A stretch of DNA of 64,000 bases from Lachnospiraceae bacterium (GCA_022845895.1 AP025573.1:2266501-2330500); one strand, 5' to 3'. Positions 16,880 through 26,640 are shown, numbered from the stretch's first letter. Notes: generated from the sequence alone by a model not told the origin. Numbers and translations are program-made.

Positions 16880-17424
16880 CCCTGCTCCCATCCCTCAGGT
16901 GTCCAGCCGTCCGGCGGGAAGGGATTACGGTACCGGCCGTCGGACTGCTTCGGGTACATGCGCATCGTGCTGATATGCCAGCTGCCATCCTCATACTTCT
17001 TAAAATCATCGCAATATACCATCCATGTCTCTATCACGCTGCCGTCTTCTATAGACACATGATGGTCTTCATACTGGAATATGCCGCGGGCATGGGTCTG
17101 ATCTATAAGCCATACCATAGGCTGATGGCCCATATGCATCGTCACGAGCGACGAATTGGTCCACTTGGATGTCTTTGCCTGCTCTGCACCGTCTTCTGTC
17201 ACGAGATAGCCATTATAATAGTATGAGAAGTCCTTAGCAAACAGCTCTCTTGCACATTCCTCTTTTTTCATATCCATGAGCCACCAGTAGTAGTATTTCG
17301 TCTCAACCACTTTCTGAAGCTCACATAATAAATCCGGCGTATAGTCCTGTTTCCGTGCATTCCTGATGACTTCCATAATCAAAGCGTCATCTTTCTGTTC
17401 CCTGGACATGATCTTTACCGCCAT
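16876..17424 (-). CDS. baiI: BaiI, SnoaL/NTF2-like bile acid dehydratase or isomerase homologue
   Basis: A 182-residue SnoaL/NTF2-fold protein, last gene of the bai operon, 65 bp after baiH. It is a distant paralogue of BaiE: the MHMGHQPMVWLIDQTHARGI stretch aligns with BaiE MHMGHTPEITIDSDTTATG. It has its own WMVYCDDFKKYEDGSWHIS C-terminal half. In C. scindens BaiI has been proposed to be a delta5-ketosteroid isomerase or the 7beta-dehydratase used for ursodeoxycholate, without settled proof. AAAGGAGGCGGAGAAA precedes the start. It retains the MHMGH histidines of BaiE. Its stop codon overlaps that of the convergent candidate selenoprotein gene. Confidence 0.88.
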   Translation of the reverse strand: MAVKIMSREQKDDALIMEVIRNARKQDYTPDLLCELQKVVETKYYYWWLMDMKKEECARELFAKDFSYYYNGYLVTEDGAEQAKTSKWTNSSLVTMHMGHQPMVWLIDQTHARGIFQYEDHHVSIEDGSVIETWMVYCDDFKKYEDGSWHISTMRMYPKQSDGRYRNPFPPDGWTPEGWEQG

Positions 17425-17489
17425 TTTCTCCGCCTCCTTTTAGCCGAAACATGTGCCGCAGCCCGAAAGCCGACGGTTCATAGCGCCCG

Positions 17490-19475
17490 CTACAGACCAT
17501 AGGCAGCTTCAAATCCTTCCCACATGGCATAGCTTGCCTGACGCGCCCGCACGGCATCGCCGATGACATGCACTTCCGGGACAAATTCTTTCAGGCTGTC
17601 GGAAAGCGGGTCATAGTTCCTCGAACCAAGCCCGAAGAGGATATAGTCGAAGCCTTTCATCCATTCTTCCGTTCCGTCGCTGCGCTGCACTTTCACGTCA
17701 TGGTCCGTAACTTCCAGGATCTTCGTATTCACATTGATCTGTACCCCGCCTTTTTTAAGCTTACGCAGCATCGGCGCACGGTTCGGCTCGCATACGCCGG
17801 TCAAAAGCTGAGGCAGCATCTCGACAAGCGTCACTTCTACATCCCCGATGCTGGCATCATAGCCCCTCGTAAATGCATTTGGCCGAGCATTCGCAAGTAT
17901 CGTCTCTGCAGTCTCGCACGCCACAGCACCGCCTCCGAGGACACAGACACGCCCCTTCGGAATGACGAATCTGCCGCGCAGGAAATCATGAGCCGTGAGC
18001 ACGGGATACTCCTTCGTACCTTTGATTGGAGGCACGAGAGGCCTGGCGCCCGTTGCCACGATGACAGCATCAGGGGCAAACTCCTTCACATCTTCCACCG
18101 TCGCCTCTTTGTCAAACAAGAACTCGACCCCCGCCTTTTTAGCCCTGTAATTCAGGTGGACGAGCCACTTCGTCATCTCCTGCTTGCCGGGTGATACGAC
18201 CGCCATGTTAAGCTGGCCCCCGATTGTATCGTCAGCTTCCCAGACGGTGACGCTGTGCCCCCGCTCCGCAGCGGTGACAGCCGCATACATTCCTCCGGGG
18301 CCCGCCCCGATAATCAGCGTCTTCTTCGGCTTTTGGGCCGGTACCGCCGGATAATCATACTCCCTGCCCACGAGGGGATTGATATGGCAGCGGCACTGCG
18401 GGCTCTGGGCCGATCTGGTGATACAGCTGCCGCCGCAGCTTCCACAGGGGGTGATATCATCAAAGCGGTTCTCGTAAGCCTTGTTGCACAGGTCCGGATC
18501 CGCAAGCAGCGGCCGTCCTATGGATACGCCGTCCACGATTCCCCTCTCCACGATATCGGCCGCATACCTGATATCGTTGATCTTCCCTACCGCATAGACG
18601 GGTATGCCGACCACTTTCTTGATTTCAGCAGCCTCATAGATGTTCATGCCGATGCGTTTGCTCTGGCTTGGAATGATGTATTCCAGCCCTTCATACTGGG
18701 TCCCTCCGGACACTTCCAGCAGATTCACGCCCGCCGCCTCAAACTTCGGTGCCAGATAGAGCATATCTTCCAGAGAGTTTCCTCCCTCGGCCCGTTCGTC
18801 CCCCGAGATTCTCAGGAACACCGGATAATCTGCGCTGACATTTCTTCTGACCTCTTCTATCACTTCGATGATGAACCTGGCCCGGTTGTCAAGACAGCCT
18901 CCGTACTCATCCATACGTTTGTTGCGAAGCGGAGACAGAAAAGCCCCGGGAAGCATATATGCATGCGCACAGTGCAGGGAGATGCCCCCGCATCCGGCTT
19001 CTTCCGCACGCCGTGCAGCCGCTCCGAACTGCCGTATGACCGTATGTATCTCATCAATGCTTATGGAACGGCTCACATGGCAGTTGGCATTCGTATTCAC
19101 AGACGGGCCAAGCGGCGGTATCTTCCGGAACCCGCAGATAGATTCCGGACCTGGATGGATAATCTGCGGAATGAGCGTACTGCCGGCAGCGCTTACCCTG
19201 TCTGCAAATTCCTTAAACTGAGGCACAAGGCTGTCTGAGTCAAGGCATGTCGTATTACCGATGTACTGGTAATTACGGTCTACCGTAACAGCGTCTATGA
19301 CGACATAACCCGTTCCGCCTTCCGCCCGGCGGACAAATATGTCCGCCAGCTTCTTCGGCACCGTACCGTCTTCCGCCTCGTAATCCATGCTCATAGGAGC
19401 CATGCCTACCCGGTTCTTAAGGGTCAGGGAACCGACCTTAAGCGGGGAAAATAGTTTGGAATCTTTCATATCCAT
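17490..19475 (-). CDS. baiH: BaiH, NADH:flavin oxidoreductase of bile acid 7-dehydroxylation
   Basis: A 661-residue old-yellow-enzyme-type oxidoreductase, the length I recall for C. scindens BaiH. Residues 1-340 form an FMN TIM barrel (LFSPLKVGSLTLKNRVGMAP, HCAHAYMLPGAFLSP). A 4Fe-4S motif follows (PCGSCGGSCITRSAQSPQCR), then an FAD/NAD(P)H module (LIIGAGPGGMYAAVTAAERG and VCVLGGGAVACETAE). In the current C. scindens pathway model BaiH reduces the C6-C7 double bond of the 3-oxo-4,6-diene intermediate. The start at 19475 (MDMKDSKLF) is chosen over 19538 by the family N terminus. It lies 20 bp after baiG and is paralogous to BaiCD. Confidence 0.95.
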   Translation of the reverse strand: MDMKDSKLFSPLKVGSLTLKNRVGMAPMSMDYEAEDGTVPKKLADIFVRRAEGGTGYVVIDAVTVDRNYQYIGNTTCLDSDSLVPQFKEFADRVSAAGSTLIPQIIHPGPESICGFRKIPPLGPSVNTNANCHVSRSISIDEIHTVIRQFGAAARRAEEAGCGGISLHCAHAYMLPGAFLSPLRNKRMDEYGGCLDNRARFIIEVIEEVRRNVSADYPVFLRISGDERAEGGNSLEDMLYLAPKFEAAGVNLLEVSGGTQYEGLEYIIPSQSKRIGMNIYEAAEIKKVVGIPVYAVGKINDIRYAADIVERGIVDGVSIGRPLLADPDLCNKAYENRFDDITPCGSCGGSCITRSAQSPQCRCHINPLVGREYDYPAVPAQKPKKTLIIGAGPGGMYAAVTAAERGHSVTVWEADDTIGGQLNMAVVSPGKQEMTKWLVHLNYRAKKAGVEFLFDKEATVEDVKEFAPDAVIVATGARPLVPPIKGTKEYPVLTAHDFLRGRFVIPKGRVCVLGGGAVACETAETILANARPNAFTRGYDASIGDVEVTLVEMLPQLLTGVCEPNRAPMLRKLKKGGVQINVNTKILEVTDHDVKVQRSDGTEEWMKGFDYILFGLGSRNYDPLSDSLKEFVPEVHVIGDAVRARQASYAMWEGFEAAYGL

Positions 19476-19494
19476 GTAAAAATACCTCTTTTCT

Positions 19495-20922
19495 TTAATT
19501 CTTCTGATGTATTCTCGGCAGCATCCGAACTGCGACAATACCTGCTGCTACGCAGCCAAGCTCGATGATGGTAAGCGTCTTGATTGATGACACTGCCGCC
19601 AGCAAAGTAGCCGCCCCCTCGCTGGCTCCTCCGGCAACGGCCTCCGTCATGCGGCTTGTCACGCCGTTCGTGAACAGTGGCACGAATACGGCGACGCCAA
19701 ACGGCGCCGATATGTCACGGAACAGTCCATATGTACCAGTGCCTGAACCGGCGACCTCGTTCGACAGTCCCGACAGTGCCACCTTCATGAAGATAGTCGC
19801 ATTGCCTCCCAGTCCGACACCAAGAATACCAAGCGCTGCCGCAAATGCGGCAACCGAAGACCCCTCTGTAAAGAAATACATGATGCCGCAGCCGATACCT
19901 GTCAGCAGCAGGGAGAAGGTAAGAACGGTCCTTGGCTCCTTCTTGTCTGCCATCGGCCCTATAATCACGGAACCTAACGACATGCCGATGTACATGATAG
20001 AGATTGCAAAGCTGGATATGATGACATTATCCGGCTGCGTATAGCGTACGAATACGATGACATTCGTCATGTTTGCCTGCATAAGGCCCTGGGTCAGGAA
20101 AAGTATGATGACCGGCAGGATAAATGCCTTGCGTGCCATGAACGTTCCATTGAATATAGGGTTGCCCGCTTTCCTCTCCACAAAGATAAGGCAGAGCAGA
20201 GATACCGCTGCAACAGCCGCAACGCAGATAAACTGCACGGAGCCCCATCCGATATTCTGTCCGAAGGACGGTACGCACAGAAGCAAGCTGAAGAATATGA
20301 GGACAAGAACAGAACCGACACGGTCAAAGTCCGTCAGTTTCCTCTTCTGGAACGCTGTCTTCTTAATCATAAACATACAGATGAAAAATACGGCCGCACA
20401 GAGCGTCACGCATACCCACATCATCACACGCCAGCCAGCCGCATTCATGATGAGGCCGCCGCACGTAGGTCCGATGACGACAGCACCGCTTGATATGAGC
20501 ATATAGACCGCAAAGCCTTTTCCCGTCTCCTCCGGCGGATACTCTGTGACGATGTATGCCATGACTACCGGCGAGATTGCGGCAGTTCCGATACCTACGA
20601 TAAACCGTGCCGCCAGCATGAAGGCCAGCGAAGTGGCAACTGCAGTCAGAGCATTTCCTGCCGTGAATATCAGGATGCCGAGCAGCAATGTCGTGCGCCG
20701 TCCAAGAACGTCGCCAAGCTTGCCCAGGATAGGCGCGCAGGCTGCGGTGGACATCGCCAGTGCCAGTGAAATCCATGTCGTATTACTGTAATCAATCCCG
20801 ATATCCGCGACAAATGCCGGGCCCAGAACGGCTGTAAATCCACCGATAAGGCTGACAAGAAGTGCGGCTACCGCATATGGGATAAAACCCTTCTTATAGT
20901 TCGATTTGGTTGCAGTATTCAT
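19495..20922 (-). CDS. baiG: BaiG, MFS primary bile acid uptake transporter
   Basis: A 475-residue major facilitator protein with 12-14 hydrophobic segments. MFS motif A is GKLGDVLGRRTTLL near residue 67, and motif C-like GPTCGGLIMNAAGWR lies near residue 158, as in drug:H+ antiporter-2 relatives. C. scindens BaiG is a proton-dependent importer of unconjugated primary bile acids such as cholate and chenodeoxycholate. AAAGGAGAGAGATT precedes the ATG at 20922, which is 54 bp after baiF. Position and length match known bai operons. It supplies substrate to BaiB in the cytoplasm. Confidence 0.94.
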   Translation of the reverse strand: MNTATKSNYKKGFIPYAVAALLVSLIGGFTAVLGPAFVADIGIDYSNTTWISLALAMSTAACAPILGKLGDVLGRRTTLLLGILIFTAGNALTAVATSLAFMLAARFIVGIGTAAISPVVMAYIVTEYPPEETGKGFAVYMLISSGAVVIGPTCGGLIMNAAGWRVMMWVCVTLCAAVFFICMFMIKKTAFQKRKLTDFDRVGSVLVLIFFSLLLCVPSFGQNIGWGSVQFICVAAVAAVSLLCLIFVERKAGNPIFNGTFMARKAFILPVIILFLTQGLMQANMTNVIVFVRYTQPDNVIISSFAISIMYIGMSLGSVIIGPMADKKEPRTVLTFSLLLTGIGCGIMYFFTEGSSVAAFAAALGILGVGLGGNATIFMKVALSGLSNEVAGSGTGTYGLFRDISAPFGVAVFVPLFTNGVTSRMTEAVAGGASEGAATLLAAVSSIKTLTIIELGCVAAGIVAVRMLPRIHQKN

Positions 20923-20976
20923 AATCTCTCTCCTTTAGCATATATGACCAGTATGTAGTACCACTGGGGACCGGTG

Positions 20977-22251
20977 CTATTCATCCTTCATATGAGGAAT
21001 CACTTCCTTCAGACGGTAGCGCTTTATCGTCGTGTCCCTGTCAAATTCATTCGTGATGCCTTTTGCATACAATCCGTCTATCTCCTCGTCCGTATATCCC
21101 AAATCTCTCAGGATATCTCTGTTATCCATGCCGAACAGCGGAGCCCCTCTCCAAATTTTGGAAGGATTGTTCTTGAACTTATTGATAAGCCCGAGTCCAG
21201 TGACATGCCCAAGCATCGGGTCATCCCATTCCGTAATCGTCTCGCGCGCCTTCCAGTGCGGATCGCTGATACAGTCCTCCAGCTCATACACTCTCTGGCA
21301 TGGAATCTGGTTCTCCTGCATGACAGCCTCGACTTCTTCCATCGTGTGTTCTGCGACATAGGCTTCCATCGCTGCTTCCATACGGCGTCCTACCGGAGAA
21401 TCAATCAGCCAGCCCGTGAATCCCTCCGGGAAGTCCGGATCCCCTGAACCTGGCACCGGCAGACCGATAATCGGAAAGCCCCGCTTACACACTTCCGCCC
21501 CTGTCATGCCGATGAATATGGTCCTATTATCCTTGCATGTATAGAAGCTGAAAAGCGCTGCCTGCCCGTCTTTATTGCCGGTCCTTGGTACTTTGACGCC
21601 ATCCGTTGCATACTGCATCACCCGTCCGTCCATTATGCGGGCAAGCGCCTCGTACTGGGCGATATCTACAGATTCTCCTTTTCCGGTCAGAATCGTGCTC
21701 ACATAGCATGCCAGCATCGCCCAGCACGTAGTCAGGCCACACGCAAAGTCGCTCAGGTACGGGTTGATCTTCAGCGCCTCTGTCGTCCCGTTCAGAGACA
21801 TGTATCCGCTGAACGCCTGCCCAACCGCGTCATAAGAAGCACGTGTCACATAGCTTGGGTCGCCTGTCTGCCCGTACCCTGATACGTGTACGATAGCAAT
21901 CTTAGGATTGACTTTCCAGATCTCTTCATCGGAAAGTCCAAGCCGGTCATACTGCCCGCCTTTGGAAGATTCCACCCATATATCCGCCCATTGAATCAGC
22001 TTCAGGAATATGTCTCGGCCTTCCTCGGATTTGATGTCAGCTACCATAGAAAGCTGATTCCTATGATTTTGAGGATAACCATACCAGCCCCGCTGGTTGT
22101 CAGGTTTCTTGGGACCTTCAAAGTGGATGACGGTGGCACCACATTCAGCTAGGAGGCCTCCGCCCAGAGGTCCTGCTATGTTAGACCCGCTATCAAGTAT
22201 TTTCAGCCCTGCAAGGGCGCCAAATTTTGGAAAATCTTTTAATCCAGCCAT
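20977..22251 (-). CDS. baiF: BaiF, bile acid CoA transferase
   Basis: A 424-residue class III (CaiB/BaiF) CoA transferase. The N-terminal glycine-rich region is LDSGSNIAGPLGGGLLAECG, and the catalytic Asp is D141 in SYDAVGQAFSGYM. A later GYTDEEIDGLYAKGI tail is usual for the family. In C. scindens BaiF moves CoA from a bile acid product (for example deoxycholyl-CoA or an intermediate) to a fresh primary bile acid, saving ATP. The start (MAGLKDFPKFGALAGLKILD) is preceded by AAAAGGAGAGATAAAAA. Only 24 bp separate it from baiE, so there is no room for the baiA2 gene that lies here in C. scindens. Confidence 0.95.
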   Translation of the reverse strand: MAGLKDFPKFGALAGLKILDSGSNIAGPLGGGLLAECGATVIHFEGPKKPDNQRGWYGYPQNHRNQLSMVADIKSEEGRDIFLKLIQWADIWVESSKGGQYDRLGLSDEEIWKVNPKIAIVHVSGYGQTGDPSYVTRASYDAVGQAFSGYMSLNGTTEALKINPYLSDFACGLTTCWAMLACYVSTILTGKGESVDIAQYEALARIMDGRVMQYATDGVKVPRTGNKDGQAALFSFYTCKDNRTIFIGMTGAEVCKRGFPIIGLPVPGSGDPDFPEGFTGWLIDSPVGRRMEAAMEAYVAEHTMEEVEAVMQENQIPCQRVYELEDCISDPHWKARETITEWDDPMLGHVTGLGLINKFKNNPSKIWRGAPLFGMDNRDILRDLGYTDEEIDGLYAKGITNEFDRDTTIKRYRLKEVIPHMKDE

Positions 22252-22275
22252 CTTTTTATCTCTCCTTTTCTTTGA

Positions 22276-22785
22276 TTATTTCGTTTTATGCATGTTCATC
22301 GTTATATTGATCTTCGGGTCACGGAAAAAGTGTTCTTCGTATACGCGCAGATATCCCGTCTCGAGAATGTACCATTTCCCGTCCACCTTCTCATACTTAT
22401 CCGTATAGAACGCTCCGCCGTTGACTCCTGCTCCTGCATATTTGCTTCCTTCGGTAAAGATAAGCTTATCTTCCAGATACCATTTTCCGGTCGCGGTAGT
22501 ATCGCTGTCTATCGTAATTTCCGGCGTATGCCCCATGTGCATGCTGATCTCCTCTTTCGGCATTGTTTTCTTGAAATAATCTGTGACCTCCTTGGGCCCG
22601 TGAAACACGAGCTTGCCATCGGAGTAAGAGGTCACGATGTTTGGAGATAATGTCGTCTCCAATTCATCCCAAAATTTGCCGTCAAGGCAGCGGAAATACT
22701 GGCCTTTCAATTTTTTGATCTCTTCAATATCTTTTAATCTCTGAATCTCTTTTTCCATTGCTTCTAATCTTTCTTCTATACTCAT
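22276..22785 (-). CDS. baiE: BaiE, bile acid 7alpha-dehydratase
   Basis: A 169-residue SnoaL-fold dehydratase that removes water (the 7alpha-hydroxyl) from the 3-oxo-delta4 bile acid intermediate, the committed step of 7-dehydroxylation. I start at MSIEERLEAMEKEI (ATG at 22785). An AAAGGATG ribosome site with 9-nt spacing supports it, and residue numbers then match C. scindens BaiE. The active-site residues I recall from that structure are all present: Y30, D35, H83 (MHMGHTPE), D106 (YLEDKL), and R147, which aligns with R146 because of one inserted residue. In-frame ATGs 8 and 3 codons upstream are less likely. It lies between baiCD (50 bp) and baiF (24 bp). Confidence 0.96.
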   Translation of the reverse strand: MSIEERLEAMEKEIQRLKDIEEIKKLKGQYFRCLDGKFWDELETTLSPNIVTSYSDGKLVFHGPKEVTDYFKKTMPKEEISMHMGHTPEITIDSDTTATGKWYLEDKLIFTEGSKYAGAGVNGGAFYTDKYEKVDGKWYILETGYLRVYEEHFFRDPKINITMNMHKTK

Positions 22786-22835
22786 ATCGGTCATCCTTTC
22801 TTTTTTCATTCTTGCTATGGCTTTGGCCGTTACAG

Positions 22836-24755
22836 TTACAGTGACATTGCCGTTTCATATCCTTCGAAGGCGGCTTCTCTTGCGTCTCTGGCAGCCGCGG
22901 CATCTCCGATGACCTGCACCGGAATGCCGGACGCCTCGCACTTCGTTTTCAGTTCCTCGCATGGACGAGATGTGATTCCAGTGCAGATGACCACTGCATC
23001 GCATTCCAGCGTCCCCTGGCTTACCTCCTTTGTCTTCCTGTCGGTGATCTCGTAATTTACCTTTCCCGCCTCCAGGCTTGTCACTAGCGCTCCTGACATC
23101 TTGGCAATCTTGTAATGCTTGAATTCCGGGTTCATGAACATCCTTCTGAGCATATTCAGTCCGGTTCCAACACCCTTCTTCTCCATGGCAGTGACCTGGA
23201 CCCCTCTGGACGCGAGCAGCTCTGCAACTTCCACTCCTACGAGTCCGCAACCGATTACCGCCACATGGCCGGAAGGCTTGGCTTCTCCTCTGAGCACTTC
23301 ATACTGGGAATATACATTCGGACCGTCGATGCCTGGAATGGCCGGCGCTACATACTCTGAACCGGTGGCGATGATGACATGGTCCGGAGCAAATTCCTCT
23401 ATCAGTTCCGGAGTCACAGCCGTATTCAGGTGGAACTCGATGCCGAGACGTCCAATCTCCTCTGCTTCCCATTTTGCAGCGGCGGCCCAGTCCTGTTTCA
23501 TCGGTGAGACACCTGCCAGCGTGAACTGCCCTGCAAGCGCACCTGAAGCTTCAAAGATAACCGGCTCATGGCCCCGTTTCTTGAGAACCTCTGCGGCAAG
23601 GAGTCCTGCCATCCCTCCTCCTGCAATCATCACCTTCTTCGGCGCATCCGTCTTCGGAAGCCCCTTATACTCCAGGCAGAGCATAGGATTCCTCGTACAT
23701 GTGATGTGCCTCATCTTCGGATTGATAACGGCATCGTAACATCCCTGGTCGCAGCCGATACAGTGTCGTATCAGTTCTTCCCTCCCTTCTCGTACTTTTG
23801 TCACCCACTCGGGGTCAACGAGCTGCGCACGCCCGATGGCTACAAGGTCAAACTTGCCTTCCTCAATCACTTTATTCGCCATCTCTCCGGTATTGATGCG
23901 TCCGACGCCGACTACAGGAATCTTGATCTGCTTCTTTATATTGTAGATATTCTCTATATTGAAGCCATGGGGCAGGTTGAATGGAGGGACCTCATATACG
24001 GTTGCAAAGGACATGGCGTTTCCACGTGAGATATCTGCCACGTCTACACCAAGATCCGCACTCCTGTTGATGAACTCGACAATCTCTTCCTCTGTCATGA
24101 CTTGTTCCATCAGCTCATCGATACAGCCGACACGCATGAAGAACGGCATATCATCCGGTATGTTCTCACGAATCGCCTTGATGACTTCAAAGCAGAACCT
24201 GCTGCGGTTCTCAAAGTTACCGCCATACTCGTCGGTCCGCTTGTTCATTCCCGGGCTCAGGAATTCATGAGGCAGATAGCTGTGGGCCGCATGGAACTCC
24301 ACCGCGTCAAATCCGGCCTGTACGGCAAGCCTTGCCCCGCGTCCAAATTCTTTCACGATTTCATGGATGCGCTCTACCGTGAGCGTATCCGGAGACTCCA
24401 ATGCATTCGTCTCATCGAAGAACATCTGAGGGCTGAACCCTCCGTGCCACAGCTGGATTCCCATCTTTCCGCCCACTTCATGTACCGCGTCGGTCAGCTT
24501 CTTCAGCTGACTGACATGATGGTCATTGTAGAGTCCCATGTACATGTAGGCATGAGGCGCAGGACATAAAGCGACACATTCGAATATGTTGAGTGCGCAT
24601 CCGGCTTTTGCCCTTGCAACATGGTAGGCAATCATGTCGTCCCCTACATCGTGCTTGTTTTTTGTCATCTTCGTGTTCATGCCAGGCAATATGATTCTGT
24701 TCTTAAGCTCCAGCCCCCTGACCTTGAACGGTGAAAATAGTGCTTCGTAACCCAT
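22836..24755 (-). CDS. baiCD: BaiCD, 3-oxo-delta4 bile acid oxidoreductase
   Basis: A 639-residue FMN/Fe-S/FAD old-yellow-enzyme-type oxidoreductase. The FMN barrel begins MGYEALFSPFKVRGLELKNR, with the HAAHSYLPHEFLSPGMNKRT active-site region. Cysteines for the 4Fe-4S cluster are in RHCIGCDQGCYD and HITCTRNP. The nucleotide-binding modules are VMIAGGGMAGLLAAEVL and VAVIGCGLVGVEVAELL. In C. scindens BaiCD introduces the C4-C5 double bond into 3-oxo-cholyl-CoA and also catalyses the reverse late step on the 3-oxo-delta4 product. AGGAGGTTAAAAA precedes the ATG. It is second in the operon, 30 bp after baiB, and paralogous to BaiH. Confidence 0.95.
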   Translation of the reverse strand: MGYEALFSPFKVRGLELKNRIILPGMNTKMTKNKHDVGDDMIAYHVARAKAGCALNIFECVALCPAPHAYMYMGLYNDHHVSQLKKLTDAVHEVGGKMGIQLWHGGFSPQMFFDETNALESPDTLTVERIHEIVKEFGRGARLAVQAGFDAVEFHAAHSYLPHEFLSPGMNKRTDEYGGNFENRSRFCFEVIKAIRENIPDDMPFFMRVGCIDELMEQVMTEEEIVEFINRSADLGVDVADISRGNAMSFATVYEVPPFNLPHGFNIENIYNIKKQIKIPVVGVGRINTGEMANKVIEEGKFDLVAIGRAQLVDPEWVTKVREGREELIRHCIGCDQGCYDAVINPKMRHITCTRNPMLCLEYKGLPKTDAPKKVMIAGGGMAGLLAAEVLKKRGHEPVIFEASGALAGQFTLAGVSPMKQDWAAAAKWEAEEIGRLGIEFHLNTAVTPELIEEFAPDHVIIATGSEYVAPAIPGIDGPNVYSQYEVLRGEAKPSGHVAVIGCGLVGVEVAELLASRGVQVTAMEKKGVGTGLNMLRRMFMNPEFKHYKIAKMSGALVTSLEAGKVNYEITDRKTKEVSQGTLECDAVVICTGITSRPCEELKTKCEASGIPVQVIGDAAAARDAREAAFEGYETAMSL

Positions 24756-24785
24756 TTTTTAACCTCCTGATATATATGAATTGTT

Positions 24786-26342
24786 TTAGCAACCTGTGTA
24801 ATTACCACAGAGGCACTGTTCCCTATCCATGCATTCACACAGTATCCTCTTGCGGTCTGCCTTTCCATTGTCCCCTCTTTTAATCGTCTTGACATACTCG
24901 AATGTCCCCGGTATCTTATACGGAGACAGATACTGTCCAAGAAATGACCTGAGCTCCTCTGCAGGAATCTCATCAGCCGCTTCTATCACGGCGTGCAGCC
25001 GTCTGCCCCATTCTTCATCCGGGATTCCGATAACAACCGCGTCTATCACTTTGCCGTGTCTTACGAGCGCGGCCTCCACTTCTGCCGCATATACATTTTC
25101 CCCGCCGATGACGAGCATATCGCTGCGGCGGTCGGAGAAGTACAGATACCCGTCTTCGTCCACATATCCGATATCCCCTACGCTCCGGAAGCCTCCTTCG
25201 CTTACCTTGAGCGGTTCATGATTCATATATTCTGTGATGAAGCATTCCCCCGGAGAAGTCATATAGATATCCCCCAGTTCATAAGGCGGCAGTTCCTTAC
25301 CGCTTTCATCCCGGATAGATATCTGCCCGCCTCCCACCGGAAGTCCGACGCTTCCCGGGTGTTTTAGCCAGTCATCACCCCGGATGCACGTCATCCCGAT
25401 TACTTCCGTCATGGAGTACATCTCGTACACTTTTTCCGGTGCCAGCAGTTCTATCCATTTCCGCTTCAGATAAGGTGCACAGTACCCTCCCGTATGGTTC
25501 AATACTTTAATCGATTCAAAATCCTCTTTCCCTATGCCGGGCAGCTTGCTGATCCGGTTCATAAGTGTCGGAACCATCTGTATGTATTCTATCTTGTATT
25601 CTCTAATCAGCTTTACGATGTTGTCGGGGCAGAGGTTGCGCGTTATCACGAGCGTGTTTCCGGCAAAGAGTCCGTTGAATGCAATCGAATGGGGAGCACC
25701 GTGGAACAGCGGCCCTACGAGCAGCTGCCGCATCTCAAAGTCCATACCCGACATCTCAAAAAAGCTCTGGAGCATGCTGTCTGTCATTCCGCTTGGCATA
25801 TTCTGCCGGATGAACTTCAGCTTCCCGCTCGTCCCCCCGGACAGGGATATCATATTCGGATCAGCCTTCACATCGGGAAGCGTCTTCTCGGAAAACGGTT
25901 CCATCACTTTGTACATCTCCCTGGAGCCTACGCAGAACTTTGCATCAGGTACGTCGAAGTCGGCGAAGGCTCCGGACAGGGATATGACTTCACATATCTC
26001 TGCAAGCTCCGATTCTGCTGTCTTGCTCGAGATGGGCATATAGCAGCCTCCTGCTTTCCAGACAGCGTACGCGGCTATGATATGCTCGATTGTGTTCGGA
26101 AACGCCACCATCACCACAGAGCCTTCTTTAATGCCATGTTCCTTCAGCATCCAGGCAAGCTGATTGGAACGGGTATGCAGCTGCTTCCATGTAATCTCCG
26201 AGACTGACCGGTCCTTGTCTATGTAGATAATGGCAGTTGTATAAGCTTTGTGCTTTGAGATATACTGAAGCTGCTTCCCGGGTGTGACAAAATCCGATGT
26301 CCCCAGATTAAACTTGTTAAAAAAATCACCCATCAAGTTCAT
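24786..26342 (-). CDS. baiB: BaiB, bile acid--CoA ligase
   Basis: A 518-residue AMP-forming acyl-CoA synthetase that activates primary bile acids with ATP and CoA, the first step of the pathway. The ATP-binding P-loop is MISLSGGTSGKLKFIR near residue 177. The YSMTEVIGMTCIRGDDW core motif follows, with the hinge FSDRRSDMLVIGGENVYAAE and the catalytic lysine region KRGDNGKADRK near the C terminus. An unusual C-terminal tail of cysteines (CECMDREQCLCGNYTGC) follows. It is the first gene of the bai operon, with GGAGAGAGAAAT before the ATG and a 298-bp divergent spacer to barA. Assignment rests on operon context plus family motifs. Confidence 0.95.
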   Translation of the reverse strand: MNLMGDFFNKFNLGTSDFVTPGKQLQYISKHKAYTTAIIYIDKDRSVSEITWKQLHTRSNQLAWMLKEHGIKEGSVVMVAFPNTIEHIIAAYAVWKAGGCYMPISSKTAESELAEICEVISLSGAFADFDVPDAKFCVGSREMYKVMEPFSEKTLPDVKADPNMISLSGGTSGKLKFIRQNMPSGMTDSMLQSFFEMSGMDFEMRQLLVGPLFHGAPHSIAFNGLFAGNTLVITRNLCPDNIVKLIREYKIEYIQMVPTLMNRISKLPGIGKEDFESIKVLNHTGGYCAPYLKRKWIELLAPEKVYEMYSMTEVIGMTCIRGDDWLKHPGSVGLPVGGGQISIRDESGKELPPYELGDIYMTSPGECFITEYMNHEPLKVSEGGFRSVGDIGYVDEDGYLYFSDRRSDMLVIGGENVYAAEVEAALVRHGKVIDAVVIGIPDEEWGRRLHAVIEAADEIPAEELRSFLGQYLSPYKIPGTFEYVKTIKRGDNGKADRKRILCECMDREQCLCGNYTGC

Positions 26343-26640
26343 ATTTCTCTCTCCTTTGGAGCAAGGTTTTGTTGATTATGACTCTATATATTTAACCCCT
26401 CCTCATTTCATTATCTATATCCTCTTAAACCCTTGCCCCTCCTTTGATATAACTTTAACATTTTCATACTGCATGACATTGGATAATAGCGTGATGAATT
26501 ACAACCTCCAAGATTCACTTTTCCCAATAAAATCTAACTCAACTACGGACAAACCATGTTATAATACTATTAAATTCGCAATTAATCTCCAATTATGCGG
26601 CATCTATCAGTAAAATATACTTAAAAAAGGAGAGAAACCG
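26343..26640. promoter_or_regulatory. bai/bar divergent control region
   Basis: This AT-rich 298-bp spacer separates baiB (minus) from barA (plus). For barA there is an extended -10, TGTTATAAT, at 26557-26565. On the baiB side two G-rich direct copies are seen on the minus strand: AGGAGGGG-CAAGGG-TTTAA (about 26445-26425) and GAGGAGGGG-TTAAATA (about 26404-26389). They lie about three helical turns apart, just upstream of where the bai promoter should be. They are candidate activator sites for the tandem-HTH protein BarA. I see no clear consensus -35/-10 pair for baiB, as expected of an activated promoter. Confidence 0.5.

Noticed and set aside
18255-19238. Long open frame on the plus strand (327 codons) opposite baiH
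   Set aside because: It is the antisense shadow of baiH: low-complexity Arg/His/Pro-rich product, no ribosome site, no family motifs, while baiH is unmistakable.
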